NCBI RefSeq assembly: GCF_026151205.1
Contig: NC_087077.1
Coordinates: forward strand, 9,105,983 to 9,169,982
DNA length: 64,000 bases
Reading direction: 5' to 3'
Origin: Bolinopsis microptera
Taxonomy: Eukaryota > Ctenophora > Tentaculata > Lobata > Bolinopsidae
Both the position numbers and the translations under genes were made by a program. Below are positions 42,395 to 52,619 of this stretch, piece after piece. Position 1 is the first letter of the stretch. Every line of letters starts with the position of its first letter. Under the pieces are notes generated by a model that ran no database searches, was not told where the DNA came from, and saw only the letters and a program-made list of their open reading frames with translations.

Positions 42395-42590
42395 GTGATA
42401 AGGTTTTTGCTCATAACTCTCGAGGGAAGCATTTTTACCGTACGTCATGGGTGGAGATTTGGAATCAGCGTCCTAAAATACACCAATATAGATTACTTTT
42501 ATACCCTCGATCATATCATGTCAGGGCCTTTTCACAAGAATTTTCTTAAAATTTGGGCGAGCGATTTAGTGGGAGCGGCATTATGCATTA
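42395..42590. mobile_element. Partial copy of the GGGCGAGCGATTTAGT element
   Basis: Shares CATAACTCTC..G.G..GCATTTT, TACGTCATGGG, GGCCTTTTCACAAGAATTTT and GGGCGAGCGATTTAGT with the full copies near 50739 and 51441, diverged and lacking the TTAGGG-like part. Confidence 0.65.
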
Positions 42591-42814
42591 GTTATTGTCT
42601 ATTGTTAATGGACTAACCCTGCGCGCGCTACTTCGCGTAGCACTTACCTAGTCTCGGGCTAGTAACATTTCGAGAAGAAAGCGGCGCGCGATACTTCGAA
42701 GAAATAATTAGACGAGTAATAAGTAATAAGTAAATATTATTTGTCAAATTAGTTATAGCAAACGGTCATTTCATTAATTGTAACGCAATGCACTATTGAG
42801 CCGCACTTTCACCG

Positions 42815-43008
42815 AACCATGTGCTTTCGCACCGCTGCGGGCTTACCTGGGGAGGTTAATTGATTTGTTCAACGAGGTGTCGTACGTCACCTCAAGATCG
42901 GGTGACAGGGGGCTAACCAGGCCAGAACCCAATTAATTGGGTCTGAGGTCACGTGATTTCTTGACTTGTGAAACAAGCGCGCCCGCAGCGGCGCGAAAGC
43001 ACATGGTT
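42815..43008. mobile_element. MITE with CATGTGCTTTCGC inverted ends
   Basis: AACCATGTGCTTTCGC and CCGCTGCGGGC at 42815-42842 recur inverted at 42981-43008 (one base differs). The inner 140 bases look like another small insertion beginning TTACCTGGGG. A related right end lies at 47860-47905. Confidence 0.75.
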
Positions 43009-43301
43009 AGATGAAGTCGTTTCACTATGGGGAGTTTCTACGATACAGGAGGAGCCGCGCACTCGTGTGCCGCGCGGCGGGTCATACAACGTATACCAAA
43101 TTACATTTACAGTAGACAATAATTTGACAATAATTTGATTCCGGTCGGAAGAACTTTATATATTTCTATTACAGAAATGAGAAAGCTTTACAAAACTATA
43201 AACGAAAATTTTGATTTTCCAAATTCTGTCCCATTTTTTATTTTTAAACTTGAAAATTTCTAAACAAGATTTGGACAGATTTGAAGAGCTTTTCGCCCAG
43301 T

Positions 43302-44091
43302 AAATGAAATGAAATGAAATGAAATGAAATGAAATGAAATGAAATGAAATGAAATGAAATGAAATGAAATGAAATGAAATGAAATGAAATGAAATGAAAT
43401 GAAATGAAATGAAATGAAATGAAATGAAATGAAATGAAATGAAATGAAATGAAATGAAATGAAATGAAATGAAATGAAATGAAATGAAATGAAATGAAAT
43501 GAAATGAAATGAAATGAAATGAAATGAAATGAAATGAAATGAAATGAAATGAAATGAAATGAAATGAAATGAAATGAAATGAAATGAAATGAAATGAAAT
43601 GAAATGAAATGAAATGAAATGAAATGAAATGAAATGAAATGAAATGAAATGAAATGAAATGAAATGAAATGAAATGAAATGAAATGAAATGAAATGAAAT
43701 GAAATGAAATGAAATGAAATGAAATGAAATGAAATGAAATGAAATGAAATGAAATGAAATGAAATGAAATGAAATGAAATGAAATGAAATGAAATGAAAT
43801 GAAATGAAATGAAATGAAATGAAATGAAATGAAATGAAATGAAATGAAATGAAATGAAATGAAATGAAATGAAATGAAATGAAATGAAATGAAATGAAAT
43901 GAAATGAAATGAAATGAAATGAAATGAAATGAAATGAAATGAAATGAAATGAAATGAAATGAAATGAAATGAAATGAAATGAAATGAAATGAAATGAAAT
44001 GAAATGAAATGAAATGAAATGAAATGAAATGAAATGAAATGAAATGAAATGAAATGAAATGAAATGAAATGAAATGAAATGAAATGAAATG
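43302..44091. repeat. Perfect GAAAT (TTTCA) pentanucleotide array, about 158 copies
   Basis: 790 bases of uninterrupted GAAAT, with no variant unit seen. On the minus strand it directly follows the 3' end of the LINE fragment at 44092-44700, so it is the expanded simple-repeat tail of that insertion. A second copy of the same LINE end (22573) has only two units. The ORFs encoding repeated FHFIS are an artefact of the array. Confidence 0.97.
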
Positions 44092-44700
44092 ATTAACCAA
44101 CAGCACAAGGAAGCTGGTTACTAGTTAACCATGTCAGAGCGGCTGACTGTGCGGGTGATGTAAGCAAATGTGTAAAATTGAACAAAATTATAACTCATTA
44201 TCAACTATAAGGCAAAGACTAAATTAAAACATCTTTTATTGTGAACCAATATTGTACATCAATTGAAGCAAAAACAATACAATACATGCAGGTATAATAA
44301 AGGTTAGTACAGTGACATAATCATTCAAGAAAGAAACAGATCCTAGAAAGGTAGAGATCAAGACATAAAATGGAGTGCGGCAAAAAAGAAAAGCCAAGGT
44401 GTCTTGCAAATGCAAAGTGAAGACAATAGAAAGAAACGACATCAAAACTGATTATATAAATGGTTCTTTAACATTCGTTTGAAACAGTTAGTATCAGTAA
44501 TACATCTCAACATCAGCGGAAGAGAGTTCCATGCAACCGCGGTGCATGGCTTGAGAAACGTCATCAACTTTGGACTTTTTAGTCTTTGGTATCTTGAGCA
44601 TGAGATGGTCATCCGGTCTCTTCGACCTGTTCACGGTGTTTGAAAGTTCATAACACACAACCAGGGAAATGTTAGATCTGAGGGAAAAGTAAAATTACAT
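44092..44700 (-). mobile_element. 5'-truncated LINE 3' end, tail of TTTCA repeats
   Basis: The minus-strand frame near 44460-44570 reads TFLKPCTAVAWNSLPLMLRC followed by TDTNCFKRMLKNHL, the standard C-terminal ending of CR1/L2-group ORF2 (AWNSLP, FKxxLKxHL). After the stop, a 3' UTR of about 360 bases leads into the TTTCA tail. CR1/L2-type LINEs end in short tandem repeats. Confidence 0.75.
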
Positions 44701-45465
44701 TGCCATACAGTTAGGATTCGAACTAGCTAAACCAAATTAAAATATTTGCATCATTTACTTACTTTTAAAATTCGATTTTTACGGGCGACGCCCAATCAAA
44801 AATTTAATTGCTTATACTCGTGTTTGCGAACATGCTAGAAAATTCATTGTAACATATTGAAATAAGTAATTAAATCCGGAATTTGATATGAAAAGATGGC
44901 ACCAAACGGATTTAAAATGACGAAGTTATCAAGCAATTTGTTTATCTCGTTAGCAAAATTTATTGAGCAATCATGTGATTGCGTACTACGACACCGTAAT
45001 TGGGCTCCCTGTCGATTTCCATAGTGCCAACCTAATCATCTGATCACACGTGATGAATAACCTCGTTATGCTTCATATCTCGGTCATCCGACTCCGAGAA
45101 GCTAGAATTTGAATCGCCAAACACAATTCTATACAATTTGGCTCAATCCGATTATTCAAACTATCAAATCAATGCATATTCTTTGATTTGAAATATTCCT
45201 CGAATAAGTGGTGATAGTAAGTCATACCAGAAAGAATTATTTCAATCGTGGACTCAGTGACTGAGTTATAAAAGCTAACGTTTGTGTACCCCCCCCCCCC
45301 CCCTGTATATACATTAGTTAGCCATGACAAATGTCAGTAAAACACATACGGGATCTCAACAGTCAACTGTCGGTCATATTAACCTTTACAATCATGATAT
45401 CCTAAGAATGACATTAAATAAGTAAATTTCAAAAACTCTATTGAATCTGAAATAAGAAACGTAAA
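44701..45465. other. Gene-free region
   Basis: AT-rich DNA with a C-run (about 45289-45303). No supported feature. Confidence 0.5.
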
Positions 45466-45526
45466 AAATGTCCCGATGAAGATGCCAACAGGGAAGGCAG
45501 CACAGTACAGGGAAACCAAAAAGTTA
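45466..45526 (-). pseudogene. Fragment copied from the neighbouring MFS transporter gene
   Basis: About 58 bases are identical to 46377-46434 inside the MFS gene, same orientation. On the minus strand they encode NFLVSLYCAAFPVGIFIGT. The copy joins a G-run and then the 5' end of the left 470-bp direct repeat. No larger part of the gene is present. Confidence 0.9.
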
Positions 45527-45540
45527 GGGGGGGGGGGGGG

Positions 45541-46010
45541 GGGCGGTCCTGGAAGTCGGCCTCCCATTTAACTTGTATGTGTTCTTAGATCACTGATCTT
45601 GGACTGTATAATCCCGTATAAGAACACGAACAGGAAATTATACCGTATTGAAAGTTATCCCGTATGTGGGCAGGAATAAATCACATACTGGATATCAGGA
45701 TTTTAACTTCTTGTACGTGTTCTTACTCTTAGATTACTGATCTATTGGGTCCGAAAATTCGAAGCAAATGTAGGATAGGAAGTCAATTATGCTCACAACT
45801 TTCCTGTACAGAAAACCATACCCACGTACTCGTAGTGAAAATCGGGTCTAAAAATAATTTTCCTCCGAACGTTCAGGATACGTTCTAGAGATCATTTAAA
45901 ATAGATTGTCCGAACAGAAAAATAGGCCTTTAAAATATTTGTATACGATTTTGAAAATCTTGGACCTCGGCCATAAATAATGTCGATAGCAGTCTACAAC
46001 AATTAATGAC
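45541..46010 (+). repeat. 470-bp direct repeat, left copy
   Basis: Begins near GTCCTGGAAGTCGGCCTCCC and ends at GTCTACAACAATT. Aligns along its whole length with 47932-48395, with about 5 per cent differences by eye. It flanks the MFS gene on its 3' side. No coding capacity or LTR-type TG...CA ends were found. Confidence 0.9.
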
Positions 46011-46180
46011 ATGTGCTTAAGGGGACAATCATACACCAAAAGCTAAGAAAGTATACAATAAAAACAATAAGATTTGATACATTAAAAATTATTTTTGAGA
46101 GCACTCACTTTCGAAAAAATATTAAAGTTATAAAATAATATTTTGATATTAAAACTTAATGTTCATTCTTACCGATTTTC

Positions 46181-47539
46181 TTACACATCACCGTTTTCTC
46201 TGGAAAAAACAGTTGCTCCTTTTTCAGTTTTCTCTGTTATCTTGTCCATCATGTGCATATGCATAACCTTGAAGCAGTAGATGGTACAAATAAGGGACTC
46301 CACAATAAATATCAAGCCTAGTATCCCAGTCGACCAGCCAAATGAAGCGTATGGAACAACGAATCCTGACACAGTTGTCCCGATGAAGATGCCAACAGGG
46401 AAGGCAGCACAGTACAGGGAAACCAAAAAGTTAGCAACCCAAGTGGGGAGATTACCATGGTTTTTAGCGCGGTACACGTCAAACATGACCGGGAGTGCAG
46501 AGATACAGGCCATGGGAACAGCAAGTCCGAGGAAAGCGAGGGAGGTGATGAGTTGTGTTCTGGAAGGAGAGATGAAGGAGAGGAGTGGGAGGGGACCCAC
46601 ACAGACATACACAACTGGCAGGCTCACACATGAGGCTAGCATCATTTTACAGGGCCCGAACTTGTCAATGAGCATGCCTAACAGTGGGGATGAAATGCAG
46701 ACAACAGCTGTGCTGACAAGTTGTACTGTTCCCGACCAGACCACGTCAGCCCCGAACATGTGCTCTGCGTACACTGAGAGCAGGGGCATGTGGTAGGTCA
46801 TGAGAATCTGGCCAAATGTCAAATGCCAAAGAGGGAACAATAGCCAAGGATCTAGAAATGAGGACCAGTTTTTAGTAGCAAGGTTCGCTTCTTCATTTTC
46901 TTGTTCATTTTCGTGATCCTTGTTGCTGATATTAGGGAAAAATAATGCAGGAACTGCGCTTACCAACACTAGAGCTCCAGGAACAATAAAGGCTAATTTC
47001 AATCCGCTAGATGAATAGAGCACAGCCCCGATGAAAGGAGCAAAAGCCACCGCGCCATTCAGCACTGCCTCCCCAATAGCTGTAACAAGACCAACTTTAT
47101 TAGGGTAGATGGCCAGTAGAGCTGCAAATATGATGGTGTTGATACAGCCGCCTAACATTCCAATCAGGAAGCGATCCAGCACCGCTAGAAACTTGAAAAC
47201 ATTCAAGTCATGAACAAAATCCAGAAGGGAGAAAAGCATGGTGAGGACACCAAGACAGGCGGCAGAGACAGACATCACCACAGGTGTAGTAAACTTGGTC
47301 AAGAGGAAGGTGGCGAGGAATATGGGGCCAAATATCAAGCCAATGGGGGAACCACCCAGAATAACGCCAGTCCATGCAGTGGTTATGTTCCGCTCTTCGT
47401 TGTATAGCGGCAGGAAGCTGTAAGGAAGGTTGAAGTTGAGGAATGTCACCGTTTGAAAAGCGCAAATGCAGACGAATGTTATTAGCTTTCTTCGAGTTGT
47501 ATCCAAGGTAGATGTAGGCTCAGAAGATGGGTCTGCCAT
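46181..47539 (-). CDS. Intronless MFS transporter, SLC18B1-like
   Basis: 452 residues from MADPSSEPTS, no intron. About twelve hydrophobic segments: the first begins near LITFVCICAFQTVTFLNFNL and the last near LIFIVESLICTIYCF. A long polar loop (NISNKDHENEQENEEAN) lies between the sixth and seventh helices, as in most MFS proteins. YRAKNHGNLPT and LLGMLIDKFGPCK fit the conserved cytoplasmic loops of the SLC18/DHA1 group, in which SLC18B1 is a vesicular polyamine transporter; substrate is inferred. The lack of introns contrasts with the multi-exon neighbours and could mean a retrocopy, although the frame is intact. The gene sits between two 470-bp direct repeats, and a fragment of it is duplicated at 45466. 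Confidence 0.88.
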   Translation of the reverse strand: MADPSSEPTSTLDTTRRKLITFVCICAFQTVTFLNFNLPYSFLPLYNEERNITTAWTGVILGGSPIGLIFGPIFLATFLLTKFTTPVVMSVSAACLGVLTMLFSLLDFVHDLNVFKFLAVLDRFLIGMLGGCINTIIFAALLAIYPNKVGLVTAIGEAVLNGAVAFAPFIGAVLYSSSGLKLAFIVPGALVLVSAVPALFFPNISNKDHENEQENEEANLATKNWSSFLDPWLLFPLWHLTFGQILMTYHMPLLSVYAEHMFGADVVWSGTVQLVSTAVVCISSPLLGMLIDKFGPCKMMLASCVSLPVVYVCVGPLPLLSFISPSRTQLITSLAFLGLAVPMACISALPVMFDVYRAKNHGNLPTWVANFLVSLYCAAFPVGIFIGTTVSGFVVPYASFGWSTGILGLIFIVESLICTIYCFKVMHMHMMDKITEKTEKGATVFSRENGDV

Positions 47540-47920
47540 ATTTTAGGTCGTCCCTAATTGTGAAAAGTCCATAATTTTAAGTTACAAACAAAGTAGGTTA
47601 TTATAACCCGTGCAAATCATAAAAAGTAAGAACAGTGAGGCCGAGGATCACAGTGGCGAAACGACCGCCCCGCTACCCTCGCACGTACGTTTAGCCACCG
47701 AAAAGTTTGGGAAAAATAAGGTTCTTAGAAAATAAGGAGGGATTGTAATTATGTTACAGGTCTATGCTATAGTGCAAAAATAAAGTTAAGAGACTCGCTG
47801 TTCAGAGCCCTTGCGCTTGCAGTGGCGCGCGCCCGCCTCACAGCGGTAAAACTTGTGAAACAAGCGCGCCCGCAGAGGCGCGAAAGCACATGGTTAGGTC
47901 ATAGGTGAATGTTGTAGGTG
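47540..47920. other. 5' flank of the MFS gene
   Basis: Probable promoter region. At 47860-47905 it contains a MITE end (GTGAAACAAGCGCGCCCGCA then GCGAAAGCACATGG) shared with 42962-43008. Confidence 0.45.
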
Positions 47921-47931
47921 GGGGGGGTTGG

Positions 47932-48395
47932 GGGGGGCCTGGAAATCGGCCTCCCATTTAACTTGTATGTGTTCTTAGATCACTGATCTGGGACTGTATA
48001 ATCCCGTATAAGAACACGAACAGGAAATTATACCGTACTGAAAGTTATCCCGTATGTGGGAAGGAATAAATCACATACTGGATATCAGGATATTGACTTC
48101 GTTTACGTGTTCTTACTCTTAGATTACTGATCTATTGGGTCCTAAAATTCGAAGAAAATAGAGGATAGGAAGTCAATTATGCTCACAACTTTCCTGCACA
48201 GAAAACCATACCCACGTACTCGTAGTGAAAATCGGGTCTAAAAATAATTTTCCTCCGAACGTTCAGGATACGTTCTAGAAATCATTTAAAATAGATTGTC
48301 CGAACAGAAAAATAGGCTTTTAAAACATTTGTATACGATTTTGAAAATCTTGGACCTCGGCCATAAATAATGTCGATAGCAGTCTACAACAATTT
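47932..48395 (+). repeat. 470-bp direct repeat, right copy
   Basis: Same family and orientation as 45541-46010, lying 5' of the MFS gene. It ends exactly where an unrelated element with AACCTACCAGGACG ends begins (48398). Confidence 0.9.
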
Positions 48396-48845
48396 ATAAC
48401 CTACCAGGACGTGCGCCGAGTTTGACTCGTCGACGGTCCTGTTTAATATTTGGAACAAATATTTTACGAGTATCACCTGTTAAGTATGAAAGTCAGCCGA
48501 ATCGGTTTATTTTTGGACGCTAATTCCGAATCACCCGCCATGACGTAGGGTAAAAATGCTTCTCTGTACTGGAGAGTTATGGGTAAAAAACCGTTTTGGT
48601 CACGTGACATGCTAGTAAAACACGAATTCTATTGTTTAGGGCTCAGGTTAGGGTTGTGGTTAGGCCTATACTTATAGAGCTAGGGTTATGAATAGCTTTG
48701 GGGTTATGGTTAGGGTTATAAGGGTTGGGATTAGGGTTTACGTTAACGGGTGATACTCGTAAAATATTTGTTCCATATATTACCGTTCCATATATATATA
48801 CCGTCGACGAGTTCAACTCAGCGCGCGTCCTGGTAGGTTGTAAAC
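48395..48845. mobile_element. MITE with about 85-bp inverted ends (GTAGGTT...GTGATACTCG)
   Basis: The left end AACCTACCAGGACG...GAGTATCACC (48398-48477) is repeated inverted at 48751-48840. Between them is a partial copy of the GGGCGAGCGATTTAGT element with TTAGGG-like repeats. Solo ends of this family occur at 49153-49225, 50438-50527, 52435-52513 and, diverged, at 60255-60335. Confidence 0.75.
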
Positions 48846-49539
48846 CTACCAAATTTACGTAAAACCATTTTGTTCGGCTGCAAAATCATAAAAACCAAAT
48901 TTTTCGCTTACATTTTTTTCGCCAAAAGTGATCATGCGAAATACCTCAAATCACCATTCACCCCTGTAAGTCAGGGTCGGCTAAAAGTAAAATCAAAAAG
49001 GGTAAGCATAGTACGGGCAAGGGCAAAGTGTAAGACTAAGATTTAGACTTTTTTTATAAAGGGGTAGTACTAGTAAAGAAACAGTAATAATTAATTCAGT
49101 TAAATGAGTTCCAGCTAGGAGAGTCAGGATTTCTTGGAAATTGCTTTGTGCTTTAACGGGTGATACTCGTAAAATATCTGTCCAACTCGGCGCGCGTCCT
49201 GGTAGGTTAATTGTTGTAAACCTACAATTTGTGCTTATAAAAAGCAAATAAGAGATCAGTATATTAACAGATCAGTATTGCGACAGAAAATCAAAATGTA
49301 ATTACTAATTCAGTTCATAACTAGGATCGAGAGTCAGGATTTCCTGATTCAATTGAAAATCGCGACGGGACTAGACGACGGGACAGATCAGGAAGAATGT
49401 TGATTTGGAATGTTTTGAAGCAAAAAGACAGATTTAGATAGGTTCTTGCCACACGCTATTTTGTGGGTATAGGAAACTTAATGGGATCAAATTGGCGCAA
49501 CTCGTTACTGTTAGTCCATATAATAGTCGATCTGCCTTA

Positions 49540-49800
49540 TAGTTATAGTTATACTCGTGAAATGCTGCTCAATCACGAGGTTGCGGGTTCGATTCCCGCC
49601 TGTGCCACTAGCCATGGGGTGGGCGGCGTTGCCGTTCTGCTAAGGCATAAGGGTTCCGATGGACCTATGCAGCCCCCCGGTCTACTCAGCCGAATGCTCG
49701 AAAAATCGTGTGTGAGGGTTAAATGAGGAGCTGTACATGATCTATACAGCGGAATCACGGGCGAAGAAAGTGTGGTATAATACCTTAACCGTCGCTGGCC
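49540..49800 (+). mobile_element. tRNA-like sequence, possible SINE head
   Basis: GCGGGTTCGATTCCCGC at 49583-49599 is a perfect T-arm with a B box, followed by CTGTGCCA like a tRNA acceptor 3' strand. The D-arm half and the partner 5' acceptor strand are not convincing, so it is not an intact tRNA gene. The body downstream is GC-richer than its surroundings. A tRNA-derived SINE is the likeliest reading; no second copy was found here. Confidence 0.4.
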
Positions 49801-50437
49801 TTAGTTATCAAGGACAAAAGAAACTAGCGACAAGTCGAACTAGGAAAAATCGCGGTGAATTTGCGGCGAAAGATAATGTATTTGCAGAGCTAAGTTAGAT
49901 GTTTTTCGTTAACTAGCTTGTTAGTATAGTTAGATTAGGGAGCGACAGGCTCGTCAGGCAAAATAATATTAATAGCATCTATATTAATAATCGTTAGTGT
50001 GTACTGAGTAGTATTAAAATCTAAACTAAAACAGACTCTTTTTCATGATGCCTACGATTGAAACATTGTCAAGTTAGAAAACGGTAAAAGGTACGTGGCT
50101 GCTTTTTTCGGTATAGTACCCACAAAACTCTGACGAAGCCCAAGAGCCTAAGTTTTTTAATCGGGATCAGTTTAATCCCAGCAGGGACCGGGATTTTCAC
50201 GATATTTCTATGTTGAAATTGGAACATTTTAAGTAAACTTCGTATAAATAGGGGGTGCACGATATAAATGATAAATAAACTTGCTCGGATTTTCAAAATT
50301 TTTGTTTCATTGTTTTTTAGAGACTGTGAGAATTTTTACAGTACCAAATTTGTTACACCTTTTTGGAATGATCAGTGAGTTTCGCCTAGGTGCCATATTT
50401 GATGGTGCGCGGCTTTTGGAACAAAATTAGGTGTAAA
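49801..50437. other. Gene-free region
   Basis: No feature supported beyond the tRNA-like element before it and a solo MITE end after it. Confidence 0.4.
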
Positions 50438-50738
50438 AGTTAACGGGGGATATATCTGTTCCATATATTAGACCGTCGACGAGTCCAACTCGGCTCGCGT
50501 CCTGGTAGGTTGTATTGTGAACCTACAAGTGTAAAAGTCGCGTAATCAGTAATTTGACGAAATTCGTTGATTTTTGTCGTATTGTTTTATAATATCTTCG
50601 GTTCCTGAACATTGAACATGAATCATGCTGGAAACTTGTCAGAACCTTCCAATCATACTTAACTACCGAACCTAATTTAGTTGGGAGAGATTGGCCTTGA
50701 TTAAGAGGTCTAAAAATGACAGAATAGGTATAAATCCG

Positions 50739-51112
50739 CGCTCCTACTAAATCGCTCGCCCAAACTTTAAGAAAATTTGTGTGAAAAGGCCCTTTAGGCA
50801 TGAAAGTGATCCAGATCGATGTATTTTTAGACGCTGATTCCGAATCACCCCCATGACGTAGGGTTAAAATGCTGCTCTGGAGAGTTATGGGCAAAAAACC
50901 GTTTTGGTCACGTGACAGGCTAGTAAAACGTGAATTCGATTATTTAGGGCTCGGGTTAGGGTTAGGGTTGTGGTTAAGATTATGGATAGCTTCGGGGTTA
51001 TGGTTAGGGTTAGGGTTGGGATTAGGGTTTATGTAAAACCGTTTTGTACGGCTGCAAAACCAAAAAAACCAAAGTCACGTGAAATTTTTGGGCGAGCGAT
51101 TTAGTAAGAGCC
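50739..51112 (+). mobile_element. GGGCGAGCGATTTAGT MITE with TTAGGG-like core, copy 1
   Basis: Inverted ends CTACTAAATCGCTCGCCCAA (50743) and GGGCGAGCGATTTAGTAAGAG (up to 51110). Its middle (50947-51028) is a degenerate TTAGGG tract. The element recurs inverted at 51441-51923 and partly at 42395 and 48520. Confidence 0.8.
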
Positions 51113-51440
51113 ATAAATCCGTTGATAACTCAAATTCTGACCATCGAAATTAAATTGCTCAAAACTATTACTAATTTAGGTTCAGTAAAACATTTCACAT
51201 AGCCATGTGTATACGCGTACTGCGTGACGCGCTACTGCAAGTGAGAGGGCTCTGGTTAGAGCTTAAGTAAAACATAATATAAGTGTTTAACTTTACGTAC
51301 GCTGATCAAATTTCAACAAAATTGTTACATGGGAAGTATTATAACTTTTTGATTGTTTCCGAAATAATGTGCTGGCCGAAATAAAAGCTAAAAACCATTC
51401 AATGGTCAGCGCGCGATGGCGCACTGCCTAGTATAAAGTT

Positions 51441-51923
51441 GGGCTCTTACTAAATCGCTCGCCCAAAAATTTCACGTGACTTTGGTTTTTTTGGTTTTGC
51501 AGCCGTACAAAACGGTTTAACATAAACCCTAATCCCAACCCTAACCCTAACCATAACCCCGAAGCTATCCATATTCTTAACCACAACCCTAACTAATTAA
51601 ACCTTACCTGAGGACCCCAGGCTTTAATGTTGGTAAACGAATAGAGATTAGGCGGAATGACAGGCTGAGCGCGGCCCAGTAAATTAAACCCTAACCCGAA
51701 CCCTAAATAATCGAATTCACGTTTTACTAGCCTGTCACGTGACCAAAACGGTTTTTTGCCCATAACTCTCCAGAGAGGCATTTTAACCCTACGTCATGGG
51801 GGGTGATTCGGAATCAGCGTCCAAAAATCAAAAATACACCGATCTAGATCACTTTCATGCCTAAAGGGCCTTTTCACAAGAATTTTCTTAAAATTTGGGC
51901 GAGCGATTTAGTAGGACTAGGAG
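51441..51923 (-). mobile_element. GGGCGAGCGATTTAGT MITE with TTAGGG-like core, copy 2
   Basis: Same element as 50739-51112 in the opposite orientation, with the telomere-like tract reading CCCTAA (51523-51595 and 51691-51710). A short hAT-type MITE (51604-51682) is inserted in that tract. Confidence 0.8.
51604..51682. mobile_element. Short hAT-type MITE, TTAC...GTAA family, copy 3 (79 bp)
   Basis: Starts TTACCTGAGGACCCCAGGCT and ends GGCCCAGTAA. Exact 8-base duplication ATTAAACC at 51596-51603 and 51683-51690. Nested in the MITE at 51441-51923. Confidence 0.93.
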
Positions 51924-51930
51924 CGATAAA

Positions 51931-52120
51931 GTTGTCATACTATATACGTTTGACGTTGTATGACCCGCCGCGCACTTAGTGCGCGGCGGGTCTTACTGGG
52001 CCGCGCTCAGCCTGTCATTCCGCCTAATCTCTATTGTTCTCTATGTTGTTTACCAACATTAAAGCCTGGGGTCCTCAGGTAAGGCGGGTCATACAACGTA
52101 TGTGGTATGACAATGGATTA
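51931..52120. mobile_element. Palindromic MITE (ATACGTTGTATGACCCGCC ends) carrying an insertion
   Basis: The arms GTTGTATGACCCGCCGCGCA and TGCGCGGCGGGTC...GTCATACAACGTATG are inverted copies. The right arm is split by the 90-bp hAT-type MITE at 51993. A related right arm lies at 43065-43095. Confidence 0.75.
51993..52082. mobile_element. Short hAT-type MITE, TTAC...GTAA family, copy 4 (90 bp)
   Basis: Starts TTACTGGGCCGCGCTCAGCC and ends GGGGTCCTCAGGTAA. Exact 8-base duplication GGCGGGTC at 51985-51992 and 52083-52090. The longest copy, so probably closest to full length. Confidence 0.93.
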
Positions 52121-52382
52121 TGATGTATCGTTCTCTGCGTCTCTGTAAGTGCAACGAGAGAAGATTCAGGTTTTGCAGGCGTTCCCAGTAATCAAGGTTC
52201 TGGCAGCCACTGATTCGACGAGTGTAGTGTCGTTGGATGCTTTCAATAGCTTCTATATCGCTGATTTTGTCGGGGTTCCACACCGGGCAGCAGTATTCGA
52301 TTTTGCTTCTCACCATGGTTTTGTAAAGGGTGAGCATGAGGAAGCGTGACCTATCTCTGAATTCTGTATATAATGTATACAT
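52095..52382 (-). pseudogene. LINE ORF2 C-terminal fragment
   Basis: The minus-strand frame reads LYKTMVRSKIEYCCPVWNPD, then AIESIQRHYTRRI, and LDYWERLQNLNLLSL. These are the usual post-RT blocks of CR1/Jockey-group ORF2 proteins (RSxLEYxxxVWNP, LExVQRxFTRxI, YxERLxxLxLxSL). Both ends are cut by other elements. Confidence 0.8.
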
Positions 52383-52619
52383 TATACATCTTCAGTTTTA
52401 ATGACTGAAAATATATTTAATGTAGTACTACTATTAACGGGTGATACTCGTAAAATATCTGTTCCATATATTGAGTCCAACTCGACGCGCGTCCTGGTAG
52501 GTTGTAAACCTACAACTACTACTAGTACTACTAGTATTGCTCTAACCAGAGCCCTCTCGCTTGCAGTGAAACAAGCGCGTCACGCAGTACGCGTATACAC
52601 ATAGCTATGTGAACTACTA

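Noticed and set aside
43156..44108. Long ORFs encoding hundreds of FHFIS repeats
   Set aside because: They are the pentanucleotide array read in minus-strand frames; with no internal stop possible, their length carries no information about coding.
45379..45567. 62-codon ORF beginning MGGRLPGPPPPPPP
   Set aside because: The Pro run is a G run in antisense and the rest is the copied MFS fragment followed by random sequence; treated as a gene fragment only.
46281..46796. Plus-strand 171-codon ORF inside the MFS gene
   Set aside because: Antisense to the transporter, which has clear membrane segments; the ORF has no recognisable domain.
45541..48395. The 470-bp direct repeats as LTRs of a retrotransposon
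   Set aside because: No TG...CA ends, primer-binding site, gag or pol; the interior is a transporter gene on the minus strand.
49560..49610. Intact tRNA gene
   Set aside because: Only the T-arm and 3' acceptor strand are good; no matching 5' acceptor strand or D-arm was found, so it is listed as a possible SINE head.
48640..51720. Interstitial telomere marking a chromosome fusion
   Set aside because: The TTAGGG-like tracts sit at the same place inside copies of one MITE family.
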